Assembly: GCF_900120005.1 (NCBI RefSeq)
Contig: NZ_LT635451.1
Span: 296,161 to 360,160, forward strand
Direction of reading: 5' to 3'
DNA length: 64,000 nt
Source of the DNA: Holdemania sp. Marseille-P2844
GTDB taxonomy: Bacteria > Bacillota_I > Bacilli_A > Erysipelotrichales > Erysipelotrichaceae
Part shown: positions 21,088 through 29,385 of the stretch, in pieces
Layout: each line of letters opens with the position of its first letter
Numbering within the stretch: the first letter of the stretch is position 1
Position numbers and translations under genes: made by a program
Notes under the pieces: generated by a model
What the model saw: the letters and a program-made list of their open reading frames with translations, nothing else
Databases searched by the model: none
Told to the model about the DNA's origin: nothing

Positions 21088-21178
21088 TTTCAACTGTTTA
21101 GGAACATGCGCCAGAGCGCCTTCTTCTCCGTGAATAAAATGGATTACCGGACAATCCGGGAAGAAAGGAGGACACAAT

Positions 21179-22051
21179 ATGAAAGTCATCGACATCAGTC
21201 AGTATGATGGAAATGTGGATTTTCGGCAGGTCCGGGCGTCTGGCGTGGAAGCGGTGATGCTGCGGTCAAGCTGGGGTCACTTCGTTGAAGACTTACGCTT
21301 TCGTGAGAATGTGCGTAAATGCAACGACGCGGGGCTGCCATACGGACTGTATCATTACAGCTATGCTTTAAACGAATCCGAGATGATGCGTGAGGCCGAA
21401 AAGTTGATCGCGCTGGCCCGGCATTTTTCTCCACGCATGCCGGTCGCAATCGACATGGAAGATGCAGACGGTTATAAAGAACGCCACGGAACACTGTATA
21501 ACAAAGCGCTGAATACTGAAATCTGCCGCTACACCTGCCAGAAAATAGAAGAAGCCGGCTTCTATCCGATGGTTTACGCAAGTCTGGACTGGTTTCTTAA
21601 CAAGCTGATCTTGAGCGAGCTGGACCGCTACGATCTGTGGCTGGCCCAATGGAATGTCAACGGACCGTCGCTGCCCTGCGGGATGTGGCAATATACGAGC
21701 AGCGGATCTGTGCCCGGCGTGCCCGGCCGCTGTGATCTGAATACCGCGTATAAAAACTATCCGGTGATTATCGGCGAGAACGAAGAGGGGGGACAGGATA
21801 TTCAGTGGATTAATCCGTATGTTACGGTGCAGGTCGTGCACGGCGTCGGCCGCCGCAACATCTATTATGTGCGCAATGCCGTGATTTCAGGAACCGTGAT
21901 CGCGGAGCTGAGCCCGGGTGAAAGCTTGCCTGTGGATTTAATCAGCGCCACGGTTCTGGAAGATGGCTACAAGTGGATTAAAGTCGATCTGGGACAAGGC
22001 GTAGTCGGCTATATGCAGGTCGATCTGGACTATCTTCGCTTTCTGATTTAA
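21179..22051 (+). CDS. GH25 (Chalaropsis-type) lysozyme with C-terminal SH3-like domain
   Basis: The first 200 of 290 residues are a glycoside hydrolase family 25 domain. It has DISQYDGNVDF with Asp5, the paired acids IDMED (Asp92, Glu94), YASLDWF, and WQYTSSGSVPGVPGRCDLN at its end. GH25 enzymes cleave the N-acetylmuramyl-N-acetylglucosamine bond of peptidoglycan. Residues 205-290 look like a bacterial SH3-type wall-binding domain. There is no signal peptide, as in phage endolysins; no holin or other phage gene is adjacent. The start follows AAAGGAGGA, and a CCGGA-CAA-TCCGG mini-hairpin lies just before it. Confidence 0.88.
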   Translation: MKVIDISQYDGNVDFRQVRASGVEAVMLRSSWGHFVEDLRFRENVRKCNDAGLPYGLYHYSYALNESEMMREAEKLIALARHFSPRMPVAIDMEDADGYKERHGTLYNKALNTEICRYTCQKIEEAGFYPMVYASLDWFLNKLILSELDRYDLWLAQWNVNGPSLPCGMWQYTSSGSVPGVPGRCDLNTAYKNYPVIIGENEEGGQDIQWINPYVTVQVVHGVGRRNIYYVRNAVISGTVIAELSPGESLPVDLISATVLEDGYKWIKVDLGQGVVGYMQVDLDYLRFLI

Positions 22052-22054
22052 AAA

Positions 22055-22074
22055 GCGAATTCCGAAGAATTCGC
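22055..22074 (-). terminator. Terminator of the TfoX-like gene (leftward)
   Basis: GCGAATTC-CGAA-GAATTCGC is an 8-bp perfect hairpin. Read leftward it is followed by TTTTT, read rightward by no Ts. It lies between convergent genes and may help both. Confidence 0.55.
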
Positions 22075-22081
22075 CTGACGC

Positions 22082-22336
22082 TTATTTGTAGACAGAATAA
22101 AAATCTTTGAGCTCGGCCTTCTTATCGGGGCTGAGCTCGCTTTTCTTTATGCCCTGAATCGCGCCTTCCAGCGCGTACAAGCGGTGGATACAGGCGGAAG
22201 GATCGACAGCCCTAATTTTTAACCAGGCTTGCTGGGCGCCCAGCGCGATCAGCTGATCCGCGGTGGTGATTCCGACTTCGTTCAGCTGGCGTTCCAATTC
22301 TTTTCCCAGATTCGGCAGCTTTGATAATTCACCCAT
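22082..22336 (-). CDS. TfoX C-terminal-domain protein
   Basis: From ATG 22336 (GAAGG-type site upstream) the product is 84 residues: LSKLPNLGKELERQLNEVGITTADQLIALG begins a helix-hairpin-helix-like fold. It matches the stand-alone TfoX C-terminal domain, with the typical LR/IRAVDPSAC...LYALEGAIQGI segment. TfoX in Haemophilus is a competence regulator, but small proteins with only this domain are widespread and their job is unknown. An extension to 22390 is open but lacks a good site. It is transcribed toward the lysozyme gene. Confidence 0.75.
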   Translation of the reverse strand: MGELSKLPNLGKELERQLNEVGITTADQLIALGAQQAWLKIRAVDPSACIHRLYALEGAIQGIKKSELSPDKKAELKDFYSVYK

Positions 22337-22401
22337 ACGTTTGCCTTCTTTCTCTATTTTCAGTGTAGCGGAATGCCGCTTGAAAAACAAGGCGAAAATA
22401 C

Positions 22402-22430
22402 AAAAAAAGCCTTGCTAGAAGGCTTCTTTT
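22402..22430 (-). terminator. Terminator of rpsD
   Basis: On the minus strand AGCCTT-CTAGC-AAGGCT is followed by a run of seven Ts, four bases after the rpsD stop. Confidence 0.75.
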
Positions 22431-22433
22431 GAC

Positions 22434-23036
22434 TTATCGGTTGTAGTATTCGACAACCAGTAGTTCGTTGATTTCCTGATTCAGTTCGTTCCGTTCCGGC
22501 AGGCGGACATAGGTGCCCTTTTTGTTTTCCTTATCAACGGTAACGAAAGCCGGTGTGTTCAGCGTTGCTTCCAGCGCATCGGCGATGCAGGCCATCGACT
22601 TGGACTTTTCCTTAACTTCAACCGTAGAACCCGGCTTTACCGTGAAGGAAGGGATATCGACCTTCTTGCCGTTAACCAGGATATGACCATGGTTGACTAA
22701 CTGACGGGCAGCGCGGCGAGTTCTGGCGAAGCCCATGCGGTAAACGATGTTATCCAGACGGGATTCCAGCAGGCACAGGAAGTTGTGACCCTTAACGCCA
22801 GCCATCTTTTCTGCTTTCACATAAGTGTTCGCGAACTGACGTTCGTTAACGCCATACATGTTTCTGATTCTCTGCTTTTCACGCAGCTGCGTGCCGTAGT
22901 TGCTCAGCTTAATCCGCTTTGTCGGTCCGTGCTGACCTGGCGCATAAGTGCGGCGCTGCAGTTCCTCGCCTGTTTCCAGGATCGAGAAGCCCAGACGACG
23001 GGAAATTTTCCAAACTGGTCCAGTATTTCTTGCCAT
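22434..23036 (-). CDS. rpsD: 30S ribosomal protein S4
   Basis: From ATG 23036 behind AAGGAGGAATT the protein is 200 residues, the normal S4 length. It has [18 protein letters not shown] at the start and the S4 RNA-binding domain ([41 protein letters not shown]) in the middle. There are no CxxC zinc sites, so it is the zinc-free C-minus form. S4 starts assembly of the 30S 5' domain and in B. subtilis represses its own synthesis through the mRNA leader. It is monocistronic. Confidence 0.98.
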   Translation of the reverse strand: MARNTGPVWKISRRLGFSILETGEELQRRTYAPGQHGPTKRIKLSNYGTQLREKQRIRNMYGVNERQFANTYVKAEKMAGVKGHNFLCLLESRLDNIVYRMGFARTRRAARQLVNHGHILVNGKKVDIPSFTVKPGSTVEVKEKSKSMACIADALEATLNTPAFVTVDKENKKGTYVRLPERNELNQEINELLVVEYYNR

Positions 23037-23211
23037 TTTCAATTCCTCCTTGTGTGTTTTATGGCACATAAAACAACAACAGGTACAAATCATTGACGCA
23101 GGGTGTTGGTAGACGGCAGTTTCGCTTGAAGCAGCAAGTTACTTCTGCTCTGGAAAGAATTCCAGTACCAACGCCGGTTGCGCAACTTTGTAAGCTGCTA
23201 TTATTAAACGC
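23037..23211 (-). ncRNA. Probable autoregulatory leader of rpsD
   Basis: Between the promoter and the ATG lies an untranslated leader of about 170 bases with several complementary segments. GTTGGTAC near its start faces GTACCTGTTG later, and GTTTTATG-TGCC-ATAAAAC forms a 7-8 bp hairpin close to the ribosome site. B. subtilis rpsD has a long S4-binding leader that controls translation. By position and length this is the counterpart, but I did not derive a full fold. Confidence 0.45.
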
Positions 23212-23217
23212 TAGGTA

Positions 23218-23247
23218 AGTATAGCAGATTTCTTCGCTCCCTGTCAA
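23218..23247 (-). promoter_or_regulatory. SigA promoter of rpsD
   Basis: On the minus strand TTGACA (complement of 23242-23247) and TATACT (complement of 23218-23223) are separated by 18 bases. Confidence 0.8.
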
Positions 23248-23380
23248 TCGAAAAATGAAATAAATCCCTTTAGATAAAGGCGTTTTGCAGGAATCGGAGT
23301 TGAATTGTGAGCGAGGGGCAGTTTATAATGAAAAAATGAGCGCCGCAGGGAAATTCAAACCGGCGGCAGGAGGGAAAAAG

Positions 23381-23815
23381 ATGCAATTTACAACGATCGA
23401 TCAACACAATTACCGTCAGGCCTGCTGTCTGAGCGTGACGCCGGAACAAAGCGGATATTTGAGCAGCGCGCCGATGATTTTAGCTCGCGCTTATGCGTAT
23501 CGCCATCAAAACAGCGAAGTAAGTCTGATCGAGGAAGGAACAGACAAACTTGGTCTGATAATGACGCGGGAAACAGATTTGGGAACAACGGTCATTCTTG
23601 ATCAATTCTTTATTGATCAGCGGTTTCAGGGCCGGGGCTATGGCCGGAAGGCGATGGAGCTGCTGCTGCAAAGCCTGCGTGAACGCCGGCTAAAACGCGT
23701 TGTTTTATGTTACCGTGAGGCAGATCAGGCCGCGGCGCGATTGTATCGGTCGTTGGGCTTTACGGAAACCGGCGAGCGGGACGATGATGAAATTCTGATG
23801 GAACTGATCCTTTAA
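23381..23815 (+). CDS. GNAT-family N-acetyltransferase
   Basis: ATG 23381 follows AGGAGGG and gives 144 residues; upstream in-frame codons lack a site. The acetyl-CoA loop is RFQGRGYGRKAM (motif A, R-x-x-G-x-G/A). It is followed by the motif B part LYRSLGFTETGERDDDEILMELIL, typical of spermidine/spermine-type (BltD/PaiA-like) GNAT proteins. The acceptor is unknown. It sits alone between rpsD (divergent) and ezrA. Confidence 0.85.
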   Translation: MQFTTIDQHNYRQACCLSVTPEQSGYLSSAPMILARAYAYRHQNSEVSLIEEGTDKLGLIMTRETDLGTTVILDQFFIDQRFQGRGYGRKAMELLLQSLRERRLKRVVLCYREADQAAARLYRSLGFTETGERDDDEILMELIL

Positions 23816-23938
23816 ATGATAAGAAAAGTTGGACTTTGCGGCGTTTTCCATCGGGAATAAGAAGTTGTCAAAAACTTGATTTTAACCTATGAGAGTTTGT
23901 CGCTTTATGATAAAATAAGAACTAAGAGGTGGTATGCG

Positions 23939-25669
23939 TTGGAGAAGGTACTGGAAATTCTGACACGAAAAGAAGTGATCATCGCCATGGTGGTCATTCT
24001 TGTTCTTTTTATAATCTGGTTCATCGTGCGAAAGGTAAAGATTAAAAACTGCAAGGCGCAGCTGTCGGAGCTGGAAGTCCGGTACAACTCGATCAAGAGC
24101 GTGCCGCTGCCGTTTAAGCTGAACAAAGCCGTGGCGATTGCTCGCGTCAATCAGGAGACGATGGCGCAGGTCACGCATTGCAAGGATGATTTTGAACTGG
24201 CGCAGGCCAATCTGAAGCAGATCGCGCAGATGCTGGCGGACACGGAAGACATGGTTCTGGTCGGTAAGCTGAAAGACGCGCGCATCAACCTGGACGATCT
24301 GGACAACATGATGGAGCTGGGCGAGGAACAGGTCCATCAGCTGGAAGCGTTCCTGGATAAAATTCTCGAAAAGGAAACAGCGCAGCGGGCGGAAGTCACG
24401 CAGATGAAGGAAGAATTCCGGACGCTGAAGCTGCAGGCGCAGGAAAAGAGCGCGCAGCTGTCGTTCTGTTGGGAGACAATAGAAAACCGGATCGCCGCGA
24501 CGGAGAAAATGTTCTCGGCGTTTGAGGAGTGGATGTATGCGTCGGAGTTTGAAAAAGCTTCGGAAGAGCTGGTAGAAATCCGCGAAGCGCTGGGCGATCT
24601 GACCGATATCATTAATAACCTGCCGCAGCTGCTTCAGGAAGCGCGCGGACTGATTCCGAATTTGATCGACGAGGTTTCGCGCAGTTATTCGATGCAGAAA
24701 CAAAAGGGCGTTTATCTGCACCATCTGGAAGTGCCGCGCAATCTGGAAGTGATCAGCGAGACGCTGAAAGAAGATCTGGCTGCACTGAAGCAGGGGACAG
24801 CCGTTCATATCCGGGCGCATCTGGACGAGGATAAAAAGCGGCTCAGTCAGTTGTTGGCGCAGATTGAAAAAGAAGGCCAGAGCTATGACGAAATGCGTCA
24901 GGCTGAGGAAAAAGCAGAAAAGACCGTGCTGCAGCTGAAAGAAAACAGTCAGTATGTCCGCCAGCTGATGGCGAAGGTTTCCGTGCGGTTTGGGATCGAG
25001 GATCTGAGTGATCAGATTAAACTGCGCGAGCAGCGGATCATTGAAATCGAAGATATGCGCGTCAAGATCATGCAGATGATCAAAGGCAATTCCGTTCCGG
25101 CTTCGACGATTTTGATTTCCCTGAAAGAGCTTCAGCAGGAAGCCGACGCCGTGCTGACTGAGGTCAACCAGCTGAAAGCGCGGCTGGACAGCGCCTGCAG
25201 CGACGAGGCCCGGGGGAAGAAGCAGCTGCTGAAGCTGCAGCTGATCATGAATGAGATGCAGGTCAAAATCCGCAAGAACAAACTGCCGGCGATTTCCGCC
25301 ACCTATGAAGGTGATCTGGCGCGGGCTGTCGAATATGTCCGCTCGATTGAAGATCTTTTAACCGATACGCCGCTCAATGTGCAGCTGATGAACGCCACGC
25401 TCAACGACGCGATCGATTATATTTACAAGCTGTACAACAATGTGAACAACCTTGTCGCCATGGCGATCATGGTGGAGAATACGATTGTTTTCGGGAATAA
25501 ATACCGTTCGACGTATCCGGATATCGACTCCGAGCTGACCCGGGCCGAGCTGTGCTTCCGCAATGGCGAATACACGCAGGCGCTGACCGTGGCGCTGGCG
25601 ACGATTGAACGAATCCATCCGGGGTCGTATGAGAAGCTGATAAAGGAGAATGCGCAAAGTGCTGCCTGA
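23939..25669 (+). CDS. ezrA: Septation ring formation regulator EzrA
   Basis: I start it at TTG 23939 behind AAGAGGTGG, giving 576 residues. One transmembrane helix lies near residues 12-29 (IIAMVVILVLFIIWFIV). A basic stretch and about 540 residues of almost continuous helical coiled coil rich in Glu, Gln, Leu and Lys follow, including EzrA-like repeats such as ELVEIREALGDL and ELTRAELCFRNGEYTQAL near the end. EzrA binds FtsZ at the membrane and prevents extra Z rings. The desulfurase gene overlaps its end by 20 bases. In B. subtilis ezrA is also near nifZ-thiI. Confidence 0.88.
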   Translation: MEKVLEILTRKEVIIAMVVILVLFIIWFIVRKVKIKNCKAQLSELEVRYNSIKSVPLPFKLNKAVAIARVNQETMAQVTHCKDDFELAQANLKQIAQMLADTEDMVLVGKLKDARINLDDLDNMMELGEEQVHQLEAFLDKILEKETAQRAEVTQMKEEFRTLKLQAQEKSAQLSFCWETIENRIAATEKMFSAFEEWMYASEFEKASEELVEIREALGDLTDIINNLPQLLQEARGLIPNLIDEVSRSYSMQKQKGVYLHHLEVPRNLEVISETLKEDLAALKQGTAVHIRAHLDEDKKRLSQLLAQIEKEGQSYDEMRQAEEKAEKTVLQLKENSQYVRQLMAKVSVRFGIEDLSDQIKLREQRIIEIEDMRVKIMQMIKGNSVPASTILISLKELQQEADAVLTEVNQLKARLDSACSDEARGKKQLLKLQLIMNEMQVKIRKNKLPAISATYEGDLARAVEYVRSIEDLLTDTPLNVQLMNATLNDAIDYIYKLYNNVNNLVAMAIMVENTIVFGNKYRSTYPDIDSELTRAELCFRNGEYTQALTVALATIERIHPGSYEKLIKENAQSAA

Positions 25670-26810
25670 TAACGCGATTTATTTTGATAACGCCAGTACG
25701 ACGCCGGTGCATCCGGAAGTCCGCAAACTGGTCAACTCGCTGTTGGAAACATCGTTCGCCAACAGCGAATCTTTGTATGATGAAGGGATGGAAATTTCCC
25801 GCCTGATGGAAAAAAGCCGCACGCAGATTGCTTCTCTTCTGAAAGTGCAGCCGCATGAAATTATTTTTACCAGCGGCGCCAGCGAGGCCAACAACATGGC
25901 GATCAAGGGCGCGGCGTTTGCCGCGATGGGCAGGAAAAACCATCTGATAACGACGAAGGTCGAACATTCCAGTGTCGCCAACGCGATGCGCCAGCTGGAA
26001 GAGGTGTTCGGGTTTGACGTGACCTGGCTGGACGTCGACGAACGCGGCGTAGTCCGTCTGGATCAACTTGAGCAGGCGCTGAGCGAGAAAACGGCGTTGG
26101 TTTCGATCATGGCGGTCAATAATGAAGTCGGCAGCGTCATGCCGCTGGAAGCCATTAAAAAGATCGTCCGGAAAAACAGCCACGCTTTGCTTCATATCGA
26201 CTGTGTTCAGGCGCTGAAGCGAATTGATCTGGATCTGAGCCAGGTCGATCTGGCAAGCTTTTCCGCGCATAAGATTGAGGGCTTGAAGGGCAGCGGCTTT
26301 TTGATGAAGAAGCAGCATGTGAATCTGGTGCCGATCATCAGCGGCGGTCAGCAGGAACAGGGACTGCGCGGCGGCACGGCCAATTCCATTGCCGACATCG
26401 CGCTGGCCAAAACTTTGCGTTTGGCTCTGGAAGAACAGACGCAGTACCGGATGGTGACCCGTCAGCTGAATCGGCGGATGCGCGAAGGGCTGGCCCAGCT
26501 GCCTGAGATTGAAATTAACAGTCCGGACGACGGCGTCAGCGCAATTTTAAATTTCTCATGCAAAACGATCCCGTCGGAAGTCATGATGAACGCGCTTAAC
26601 AGCCGGAATATCTGCGTTTCCGCGCAGAGCACCTGTTCCAGCAAGTCCAAAACGCCATCCCATGTCCTCAAGGCGATGGGGATGAGCGATAAGCGGGCAC
26701 TGTCAAGCATCCGCTGCAGTTTTTCCAGCCGCAACACGCCGGAAGAAGTCGATCGATTTCTGCGGGAACTGAAGGAGATATTACATAAATATGGAACCCA
26801 TTCACTATGA
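25650..26810 (+). CDS. Cysteine desulfurase (NifS/NifZ-like)
   Basis: The 386-residue class V aminotransferase-fold protein has YFDNASTTPVHPEV, the PLP environment SGASEANNMAI and the PLP-lysine region SFSAHKIEGLKGSG. Its catalytic Cys is in the loop SAQSTCSSKSKTPSHVL. It takes sulfur from L-cysteine as a persulfide. Its position directly before thiI, overlapping it by 20 bases, says it is the NifZ-type donor for ThiI (4-thiouridine in tRNA), as in B. subtilis. GTG 25659 is an alternative start with equally good spacing. Confidence 0.92.
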   Translation: MRKVLPDNAIYFDNASTTPVHPEVRKLVNSLLETSFANSESLYDEGMEISRLMEKSRTQIASLLKVQPHEIIFTSGASEANNMAIKGAAFAAMGRKNHLITTKVEHSSVANAMRQLEEVFGFDVTWLDVDERGVVRLDQLEQALSEKTALVSIMAVNNEVGSVMPLEAIKKIVRKNSHALLHIDCVQALKRIDLDLSQVDLASFSAHKIEGLKGSGFLMKKQHVNLVPIISGGQQEQGLRGGTANSIADIALAKTLRLALEEQTQYRMVTRQLNRRMREGLAQLPEIEINSPDDGVSAILNFSCKTIPSEVMMNALNSRNICVSAQSTCSSKSKTPSHVLKAMGMSDKRALSSIRCSFSSRNTPEEVDRFLRELKEILHKYGTHSL

Positions 26811-27987
26811 TCACATTTTAGTCCGTTATGGCGAATTGTCGACCAAGGGTAAAAACCGTAAGGATTTTATCAAAAAGCTGACCGACAACATCCGCGCCTC
26901 GTTAAGCGCTTATGACAAATTGACGTATGAGCGGACCTTTGACCGCTTATATATTCACCTGCATGGAACGGAACCGGAGGAAATCTGCGCGATTCTGAAG
27001 GAAATCTTCGGCCTGAGTTCATTTTCCCTCTGCCTGAAAATCCGTTCTGGTCTCGACGCGATGGTGGAAACCGGCTATCAGGTGGCGATGGAACGCGGCC
27101 AGGGGACCTTTAAGGTCGAAACCCGCCGTCATGATAAGAAATTCCCGATGGTCAGCGATCAGATCAATCGTGCCGTCGCGACGAAAATCTTGAAGGAAAG
27201 CGAAATGAAGGTCGACGTCCACCACCCGGATCTGCGGATCGGGATTGAGGTCCGCGAGGAATTTACTTATGTGATGGCCGATACCGTCAAAGGCGCCGGC
27301 GGCTATCCGGTCGGCATGGGCGGCAAAGCACTGCTGATGCTTTCCGGCGGCATCGATTCGCCGGTCGCCGGCTACCTGACGATGAAGCGGGGCGTGGAGA
27401 TCGAATGCATTCACTATGCCTCCCCGCCGTATACCTCCAGCAGCGCTCAGAAAAAAGTGTTGGACTTAGCCGGGATCATCTCGAAATACCAGGGCAGCAT
27501 CAAGGTGCATATCATTCCATTTACCGATCTGCAGCTGGCGATTTACAAGCATTGCGACGAAAGCTACGCGATCACGATCATGCGCCGGATGATGTATCGG
27601 ATTGCCGAGCGGGTCGCGCAGAAATACAAATGCCTGGCGATCGTCAACGGTGAAAGCATCGGGCAGGTCGCTTCGCAGACGCTGGAAAGTATGCAGACGA
27701 TCAATCATGTCATCGACATGCCGGTAATCCGGCCGGTCGTCACCTACGATAAGCTGGAAATCATCGACGTGGCCCGCCGCATCAACACCTATGAAACGTC
27801 GATTCTGCCATTTGAAGACTGCTGCACGATCTTTACCCCGAAGAATCCGGTGACCAAGCCGCATCCGGAAAAAGCGGAAAAGATGGAAGCCGGCTGGGAT
27901 TTTGAAGCCTTGATCGACGAGTGCATTGAGAAAATGGAAACCGTCGTCGTCACACCCGCAACGCCGCAGGAAGACGACCTGTTTTAA
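26791..27987 (+). CDS. thiI: tRNA 4-thiouridine synthetase ThiI
   Basis: The 398-residue protein has an N-terminal ferredoxin-like region (ILVRYGELSTKGKNRKDF), a THUMP domain (about 60-165) and an adenylating PP-loop domain with LSGGIDSPVAGYL. It ends at EDCCTIFTPKNP and lacks the rhodanese domain found in enterobacterial ThiI. This short form receives sulfur directly from the desulfurase encoded just upstream. It adds sulfur to U8 of tRNA and may also supply thiamine thiazole synthesis. A strong terminator follows. Confidence 0.95.
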   Translation: MEPIHYDHILVRYGELSTKGKNRKDFIKKLTDNIRASLSAYDKLTYERTFDRLYIHLHGTEPEEICAILKEIFGLSSFSLCLKIRSGLDAMVETGYQVAMERGQGTFKVETRRHDKKFPMVSDQINRAVATKILKESEMKVDVHHPDLRIGIEVREEFTYVMADTVKGAGGYPVGMGGKALLMLSGGIDSPVAGYLTMKRGVEIECIHYASPPYTSSSAQKKVLDLAGIISKYQGSIKVHIIPFTDLQLAIYKHCDESYAITIMRRMMYRIAERVAQKYKCLAIVNGESIGQVASQTLESMQTINHVIDMPVIRPVVTYDKLEIIDVARRINTYETSILPFEDCCTIFTPKNPVTKPHPEKAEKMEAGWDFEALIDECIEKMETVVVTPATPQEDDLF

Positions 27988-28026
27988 ACAAAATAGATAT
28001 AAATGAAGCATAAGCTTTCTAATTCA

Positions 28027-28058
28027 GCCGGGGGAGTCGTGAAGGACCCCGGCTTTTT
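28027..28058 (+). terminator. Terminator of the ezrA-desulfurase-thiI unit
   Basis: GCCGGGG (28027-28033) and CCCCGGC (28047-28053) form a 7-bp GC stem followed by TTTTT. Confidence 0.85.
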
Positions 28059-28092
28059 CCATTTCTTCCCAAGCGTTCGTTTTGATTTCACC

Positions 28093-28123
28093 TGAATGTC
28101 TTCTGACAAAGACAGCCATACTG
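28093..28123 (+). promoter_or_regulatory. SigG-type (forespore) promoter before the SASP-like gene
   Basis: TGAATG (28093-28098) and CATACTG (28117-28123), 18 bases apart, match the SigG/SigF pattern (-35 TGAATA, -10 CATACTA, spacing 17-18) with one mismatch in each box. The predicted start site would leave a leader of only about 10-14 bases before the ATG, which is shorter than usual and is the weak point of this call. Confidence 0.5.
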
Positions 28124-28140
28124 TTATTGAGGTGAGAAAA

Positions 28141-28788
28141 ATGATGGATTATCGTAAACGCGAGTATCAGTGTCCTTCCCGGAAAAGCCAGAACGATTAC
28201 AAGTATGAGATGGCTTACGAGTTGGGCGCCGATTACCAGGAAGCCCTGGTCGAACGCAAAAGCGAGTATCTTCAAAATGTGAAGCAAAAAGAAATTTGCA
28301 AGCATGCCACCGAATTTGGACAGGAGATGGAAATCATGAACAATCAGAACAACCAGTACAGCCAGAACAACAACGACCGTCAGCATCAGTCTGACCGCCA
28401 GCACAACCAGGAAAACAGCCGTCAGAACAACCAGTACCGCTCTGAATTCTCGCAGGAAAATCAGTTCCAGCAGAACAACAACGATCGTCAGCACCAGTCC
28501 GATCGTCAGAACAACCAGAGCAACAGCCGTGAGAACAACCAGTACCGTTCTGAATTCTCGCAGGAAAACCAGTTCCAGCAGAACAACGACCGTCAGCATC
28601 AATCCGATCGTCAGCGCCAGTCTGACCGTCAGAACAATCAGGAAAACAGCCGTCAGAACAACGAATACCGCTCTGAATTCTCGCAGGAAAACGAGTTCCA
28701 GCAGAACAATGACCGTCAGCACCAGTCTGATCGTCAGCGCCAGTCTGACCGTCAGAACAACCAGAGCAATCGTCAGAACAACAAATAA
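28141..28788 (+). CDS. Gln/Asn-rich repeat protein, candidate gamma-type small acid-soluble spore protein
   Basis: From ATG 28141 (GAGGTGAG upstream) the product is 215 residues. Residues 1-65 include KYEMAYELGAD and HATEFGQE. From residue 68 on it is almost only Asn, Gln, Arg, Ser, Asp, Glu with three copies of YRSEFSQEN(Q/E)FQQNN at about 99, 135 and 176. Gamma-type SASPs are Gln/Asn-rich storage proteins with repeated TEFASET-like sites cut by the spore protease GPR. The four (S/T)EF sites here are spaced like such sites, and KYEMA resembles the alpha/beta SASP site KYEIA. A SigG-like promoter and location after thiI (where B. subtilis has sspA) agree. Unlike Bacillus SspE it is rich in Arg and poor in Ala and Lys. 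A disordered coat or surface protein is the alternative. Confidence 0.55.
   Translation: MMDYRKREYQCPSRKSQNDYKYEMAYELGADYQEALVERKSEYLQNVKQKEICKHATEFGQEMEIMNNQNNQYSQNNNDRQHQSDRQHNQENSRQNNQYRSEFSQENQFQQNNNDRQHQSDRQNNQSNSRENNQYRSEFSQENQFQQNNDRQHQSDRQRQSDRQNNQENSRQNNEYRSEFSQENEFQQNNDRQHQSDRQRQSDRQNNQSNRQNNK
28342..28785 (+). repeat. In-frame degenerate tandem repeat inside the SASP-like gene
   Basis: The core TCTGAATTCTCGCAGG recurs with minor changes at 28441, 28549 and 28672, that is at spacings of 108 and 123 bases (36 and 41 codons). Smaller units encoding DRQHQSDRQ and RQSDRQNNQ lie between. All spacings are multiples of three, so the repeat is a protein repeat and can change copy number without frameshift. 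Confidence 0.85.
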
Positions 28789-28813
28789 CGACCGATCTCA
28801 ACGTGATCAGTCC

Positions 28814-28846
28814 AGAAAGGAGCGGGAAACCGTTCCTTTTCTGTTT
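28814..28846 (+). terminator. Terminator of the SASP-like gene, adjacent to the intron
   Basis: AGAAAGGAGCGG pairs with CCGTTCCTTTTCT around a GAAA loop (one wobble, one bulged T), followed by GTTT. The group II intron begins at the very next base. Confidence 0.8.
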
Positions 28847-29385
28847 GTGTGCCGGGCATGGCATACATCTAGTTGGTGAAAATCCAACCACGGGTATTTA
28901 CCGCCAAGTGTAGTGAACCACAAGTCGTTAGCAGTGATGTTAAGGGTGAAGGAAGTGGTGTAGCAAAATCTTCGAGGTTACGAACAGAAACCTGATGAGG
29001 CTAAATGGTGGATAAGGTTGCGAAACAAACCAAAGTCCAAAAGGTAAACGTAAAACCAAGACAGTAAATCAGGAACTTGTGAAGATAGGAAAGAGATGTA
29101 TGTCTTACCCCGGGAGGTCTTGTGAACGATGAAGTCCAATAAACTTTAAAATCAGGGATGGTAGCATCGGTCGAAAAAGGTTTACCACAAGAAGTCAGCT
29201 GAGGTCATATTAGTTATCCAGCCTAGATAACGAAGGACTTAATGTATGTATAGTGTGAATCACTATGAGAAAATGTTCAAGCAATCCGAAAATGAGGATA
29301 CTCTGAAACAATGAATCGTAATCATTGATGAGGAAAGTAGTGGGGATGGACTTGGATAAATCTACGAGTAGAGGAGGAACAGCGA

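Noticed and set aside
28024..28722. Long leftward open frame with repeated hydrophobic Val/Leu blocks opposite the SASP-like gene
   Set aside because: It is the antisense reading of the in-frame repeats (CAG/AAC codons read as CTG/GTT). It has no ribosome site, spans the thiI terminator region and would conflict with the plus-strand promoter.
28342..28785. CRISPR-like or minisatellite repeats
   Set aside because: Spacings (108 and 123 bases) are multiples of three and the copies differ mostly silently, so it is a protein repeat. There are no constant short repeats with unique spacers and no cas genes.
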